Assembly (NCBI GenBank): GCA_949841235.1
Contig: CATKZA010000038.1
Span: forward strand, 1-9,324
From: an uncultured Clostridiaceae bacterium
GTDB taxonomy: Bacteria; Bacillota; Clostridia; Lachnospirales; Lachnospiraceae
Reading direction: 5' to 3'
Length of the DNA stretch: 9,324 nucleotides
In this document: one piece after another, positions 7,435-9,324 of the stretch
Layout of the letters: each line of letters begins with the position of its first letter
Numbering within the stretch: the stretch's first letter is position 1
Notes under the pieces: generated by a model
Told to the model about the DNA's origin: nothing
The model's database searches: none
What the model saw: the letters and a program-made list of their open reading frames with translations, nothing else
Translations under genes and position numbers: made by a program

Positions 7435-7536
7435 AGGGGCATGTATTGCTTGTTATTTTTCAAGGTCTCGCTCTTCACAGCAACAAATCAGACCAGGTAA
7501 ACTGGCATGCCTGTCGTGGAGATGCGATTTGCCCCT
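7435..7536 (-). ncRNA. Candidate structured 5' leader RNA of the chemoreceptor mRNA
   Basis: The first 102 nt predicted for the chemoreceptor transcript can fold into a closed multi-branch structure. AGGGGCA (7536-7530) at the 5' end pairs perfectly with TGCCCCT (7441-7435). Three hairpins tile the interior: 7489-7509 (8 bp with one mismatch, loop TTTAC), 7468-7483 (5 bp, 6-nt loop) and 7449-7464 (4 bp, 8-nt loop). About 20 nt remain unpaired at 7510-7529. The element is less A+T-rich than the DNA around it and starts at the inferred transcription start. It lacks the conserved GACGCAAAGC-type core of the c-di-GMP-I riboswitch often found before chemoreceptor genes. The inner helices are short and could be chance; the function is inferred. 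Confidence 0.35.
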
Positions 7537-7541
7537 GCTTT

Positions 7542-7570
7542 ATATTAGCATATGGCTGTAAGATGTTCAA
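7542..7570 (-). promoter_or_regulatory. Probable sigma-A promoter of the chemoreceptor gene
   Basis: TTGAAC (7570-7565) and TAATAT (7547-7542) on the minus strand are exactly 17 nt apart, placing the start at about 7535 and leaving a leader of about 180 nt. A perfect 10-bp palindrome AATCCGGATT (7569-7578) overlaps the -35 edge and might be an operator. No sigma-28 motif was seen, although chemoreceptor genes of flagellated Clostridia often use one. Confidence 0.6.
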
Positions 7571-7676
7571 TCCGGATTTAAAGATTTTTAAATGTATATA
7601 AGAGCATAAAAATAGTAAAATAGTTTTCAATGAATCTTCCATCTGATGATTCTATAACAATTTCCTGCACAGCAAG

Positions 7677-7718
7677 AAAGCCATTCCCCCATAAACCAAG
7701 CTATCTGAGAATGGCTTT
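7677..7718. repeat. 10-bp inverted repeat, possible weak terminator
   Basis: AAAGCCATTC (7677-7686) pairs perfectly with GAATGGCTTT (7709-7718) across a 22-nt loop. The loop is long and only a short T-run follows, so it is a poor intrinsic terminator. It directly abuts the palindrome at 7719-7753. The two may be parts of one element. Confidence 0.5.
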
Positions 7719-7753
7719 TATAGTAAACGACAAAAATTTTGTCGTTCACTATA
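7719..7753. repeat. 35-bp near-perfect palindrome
   Basis: TATAGT (7719-7724) pairs with ACTATA (7748-7753), and AACGACAAA (7726-7734) pairs with TTTGTCGTT (7738-7746). Only the single A/C pair at 7725/7747 is mismatched; the centre is AAT. Fifteen base pairs with a 3-nt centre is far beyond chance. It lies 63 bp past the stop of the minus-strand gene at 7816 but lacks a following T-run, so an abutted pair of mobile-element ends, a protein-binding site or a 3'-end hairpin are all possible. Confidence 0.8.
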
Positions 7754-7815
7754 TTAGAAAAATACATGTAATACTTTGTTAAATGTACCCATCTTTGGTT
7801 CATGATATCCAAAAT

Positions 7816-8259
7816 CTATTTTTCGTGTTCCTCCAGCATCTCTTTCACGGACTCCACCAGCATCTTCTCCGTATACTGGGCATCCTCCGACATCACAATC
7901 TCCTCCATGCCATTGCCCGCTGTCAGCTGCTTGGAAATCTTTTCCACCGTGGGCTTCATCAAAGGATACATCGTCTCCACACTCTCTTCCAGATTCACAA
8001 TTTCCAGAGACTTCACATGGTCTTCATCTAGCGTCAGCTGCAAATTCACCGAGGTATCTCCCAATTTCAATTCCTTGGTATAGACCCCCGCCTCATAAAT
8101 TTGCTCGGTGCCATAATTGTATGTCAATTCCTTTCCCTGATTTCTCCCCGGCCAAAAAAGCACCAAGAGTACCACTATAATAATAATGACAGCCAGGGCC
8201 AAGATTCCTGCGTATATCATTTTTTTTGCCTGTAAAACCACAATTTTGGTATTTGACAT
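7816..8259 (-). CDS. Small membrane-anchored protein with FMN-binding-like outer domain
   Basis: A 147-residue protein with a short cytoplasmic N-terminus, one strong transmembrane helix (about 14-36) and an outer domain of about 110 residues. That domain reads GVYTKELKLGDTSVNLQLTL...VKSLEIVNLEESVE (58-95), followed by a helix and a final helix EKMLVESVKEMLEE. This resembles the strand-helix layout of FMN-binding (NqrC/RnfG-type) domains, which start GxYxG and contain an E-T/S segment, but the flavin-attaching SGAT(S/T) motif is absent: MSEDAQYTEKML stands in its place. Covalent FMN is therefore unlikely. GGAGGG four nt before ATG 8259 makes the start secure. It follows a terminated binding-protein gene, so it needs its own promoter; none was clear. 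The gene call is sure, the fold assignment is tentative. Confidence 0.85.
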   Translation of the reverse strand: MSNTKIVVLQAKKMIYAGILALAVIIIIVVLLVLFWPGRNQGKELTYNYGTEQIYEAGVYTKELKLGDTSVNLQLTLDEDHVKSLEIVNLEESVETMYPLMKPTVEKISKQLTAGNGMEEIVMSEDAQYTEKMLVESVKEMLEEHEK

Positions 8260-8461
8260 AGTTCCCTCCGTTATGCTTGATTCTGCAAATTCTTTCCGTG
8301 AAATCCCTTCTTACTATATTCTATTAGACAAAAATATTCTTTATGACTAAATCCATTGATTTCAAGCGTACTCTTAGTATAAGGGAACATAATAGTGCGA
8401 AGTCTTTCCAAGTTCACAAATTGCTCACTAGGAAAGCTGCGATTGCACCTAAGAAGAACGC
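8260..8461. other. Upstream region of the 7816-8259 gene, with a hairpin
   Basis: This is the presumed promoter and leader region of the small membrane protein gene. An interrupted inverted repeat spans 8395-8448: GTGC/GCAC at the ends and CTTTCC (8404-8409) with GGAAAG (8431-8436) inside, around a 21-nt loop. TTGAAA lies at about 8366-8361 on the minus strand, but no good -10 follows. No gene was seen. Confidence 0.35.
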
Positions 8462-8496
8462 AAAAAGAGTGCCACAGTTTTACACTATGGCACTCT
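8462..8496 (-). terminator. Intrinsic terminator of the solute-binding protein gene
   Basis: On the minus strand a 12-bp stem (AGAGTGCCATAG, 8496-8485, with CTGTGGCACTCT, 8477-8466, one wobble pair) closes a 7-nt loop and is followed at once by TTTTT (8466-8462). It lies about 62 nt after the stop at 8558, marking this gene as the last of its operon. Confidence 0.9.
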
Positions 8497-8557
8497 CTGG
8501 CATTTATCCATCATCCGCAACAGATCATGATAAATCTCGTCTCAGAGACTAAATGCA

Positions 8558-9324
8558 TTATTTCTTCTTGCTGTTCTTGACGGCTTCCTGCTCTAACTGA
8601 TATCTTCTCTCAGCCTGCTTCTTTGACCAATCCAGGCACTTATCATATCCGTAGCTCTTAACCTTCTTAATCATCTCGTTTACTTGCTTCTCAAATTCTT
8701 TATCATTCTTAGCGTACATAGCCTTCCAAGAACCGGCCTTAATCTCACTGGTAACCTGTGACCAAGTAGTCTTCAAGTCATCATCCTTCTGCTCCAATGC
8801 AAATGATGTACCAGGAGAAACCAAATATTTTCCGCTCTTCTCAAAATATTCATTGGAAGTATTGCAGCCAGTCTTATCTCTCCAATCCTGCTCAATCTCT
8901 GTCTCAGCCTTTGTGATATTGCTCTTCCAGTTATCACTGTTGTAAGTCTCTCCGTTAGAATCGGGATTCTCCACGTCATTTGCCCATGTAGAGATAGCTG
9001 CCTGGCACTGGCCATCCTTAAAGGAACCCTTATAGCCATTGCCCATCTTAGTATTCACGTTCTTCTTGCATTCCTTACCCAGATCCGTAAAGTAAGTATT
9101 GCCCTCTTTGTCATAATCCCAGCAAACTCCCTTAGGTCCGTATGCGTAAGTCATCTTGCCCTCCGGGCTTGCAAACCAGTTGATTACTTCCATGCACTTC
9201 TCAGGATACTCTGAGGAAGCGCCAATACATGTTACATAGTCACCACCCTGAGTATTCATACCGTATACAATAGGAGTAGCATCTTCCGGCTTCATACAGT
9301 ACATCATCTTGCCAGCCTTTGTGT
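8558..9324 (-). CDS. ABC transporter solute-binding protein, LplA/LipO-like (N-terminus beyond right edge)
   Basis: C-terminal 254 codons of a family 1 extracellular solute-binding protein, the lipoprotein that captures a carbohydrate (often a complex oligosaccharide) and delivers it to an LplB/LplC-type permease. Full-length relatives have about 500-570 residues, so roughly half is off the edge, including the lipobox. The open frame continues to the last base (TKAGKMMYC...). Evidence includes the lobe-crossing segment EYPEKCMEVINWFASPEGKM, typical of this group (PE...NW..SPEG), the Trp/Tyr-rich GPKGVCWDYDKEGNTYF segment that usually shapes the binding site, and the C-terminal helix DKEFEKQVNEMIKKVKSYGY followed by a Lys-rich tail. 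The ATG at 9307 is internal and is not the start. A strong terminator follows and no permease lies downstream, so any permease genes would be upstream, past the right edge. The sugar cannot be told from this half. Confidence 0.9.
   Translation of the reverse strand, partial: TKAGKMMYCMKPEDATPIVYGMNTQGGDYVTCIGASSEYPEKCMEVINWFASPEGKMTYAYGPKGVCWDYDKEGNTYFTDLGKECKKNVNTKMGNGYKGSFKDGQCQAAISTWANDVENPDSNGETYNSDNWKSNITKAETEIEQDWRDKTGCNTSNEYFEKSGKYLVSPGTSFALEQKDDDLKTTWSQVTSEIKAGSWKAMYAKNDKEFEKQVNEMIKKVKSYGYDKCLDWSKKQAERRYQLEQEAVKNSKKK

Larger units (their letters stand above)
7571..7815. other. Intergenic region downstream of the FMN-binding-like gene
   Basis: This stretch lies between the chemoreceptor promoter and the stop of the small membrane protein gene. 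It is A+T-rich and contains the two adjacent inverted repeats at 7677-7718 and 7719-7753. A minus-strand frame over 7627-7812 reads straight through both repeats, has no ribosome binding site and is not called a gene. Nothing else was recognised. Confidence 0.5.

Noticed and set aside
7435..7536. c-di-GMP-I riboswitch before the chemoreceptor gene
   Set aside because: The conserved GGGACGCAAAGCC-like core and tetraloop receptor are absent, so only an unclassified structured leader is proposed.
7627..7812. 61-codon minus-strand frame after the 7816 gene
   Set aside because: It reads through a 35-bp palindrome and a second inverted repeat, has no ribosome binding site, and its Trp/Cys-rich sequence is not protein-like for a known family.
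8343..8552. 69-codon plus-strand frame
   Set aside because: It crosses the terminator of the solute-binding protein gene and has no ribosome binding site.
1..9324. CRISPR array, tRNA, rRNA or complete insertion sequence
   Set aside because: No regularly spaced direct repeats, tRNA-like cloverleaf sequence, rRNA sequence or transposase frame was found on either strand by eye.

Overview
The window looks like part of a chromosome from an anaerobic Firmicute, most likely a Lachnospiraceae-type Clostridium relative. Grounds for this are an AddB-type (not RecC-type) nuclease subunit, an LplA/LipO-like sugar-binding lipoprotein of the kind abundant in gut Clostridia, a methyl-accepting chemotaxis protein with a dCache sensor, GGAGG ribosome binding sites and Firmicutes-type terminators. 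This placement is inferred from protein character, not from a marker gene.

Layout from left to right. (1) 1-3042, minus strand: most of addB, cut by the left edge after 1014 codons and open throughout. (2) 3043-3380: an A+T-rich divergent intergenic region with back-to-back promoter-like -35 boxes, a small palindrome and three tandem 18-bp units. (3) 3381-5149, plus strand: an A+T-rich pair of genes, a secreted papain-fold cysteine peptidase precursor (C277/H366/N388) and a small membrane-anchored protein of unknown function. No terminator is seen between them. (4) 5150-5406: a gap with a possible coding remnant, imperfect inverted repeats and a strong bidirectional terminator. (5) 5407-7353, minus strand: a complete chemoreceptor. 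(6) 7354-7815: its upstream region, holding a good sigma-A promoter and a 102-nt leader whose two ends can pair around three hairpins, then two adjacent inverted repeats. (7) 7816-8259, minus strand: a small one-TM protein resembling a degenerate FMN-binding domain. (8) 8260-8557: a spacer with a clear terminator. (9) 8558-9324, minus strand: the C-terminal part of an ABC transporter solute-binding protein, cut by the right edge.

The genes do not form one pathway. AddB belongs to recombinational repair, the chemoreceptor and the binding protein to sensing and uptake of nutrients. The plus-strand pair sits between minus-strand genes and differs from them in base composition (19 of 60 bases are G/C at 4021-4080, against 35 of 60 at 2041-2100), so it is probably an acquired secreted-protease module. 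The two points most worth following are this peptidase/small-protein pair, a candidate protease-inhibitor or protease-partner system, and the folded leader of the chemoreceptor mRNA, a candidate cis-regulatory RNA. Neither is established by the sequence alone.
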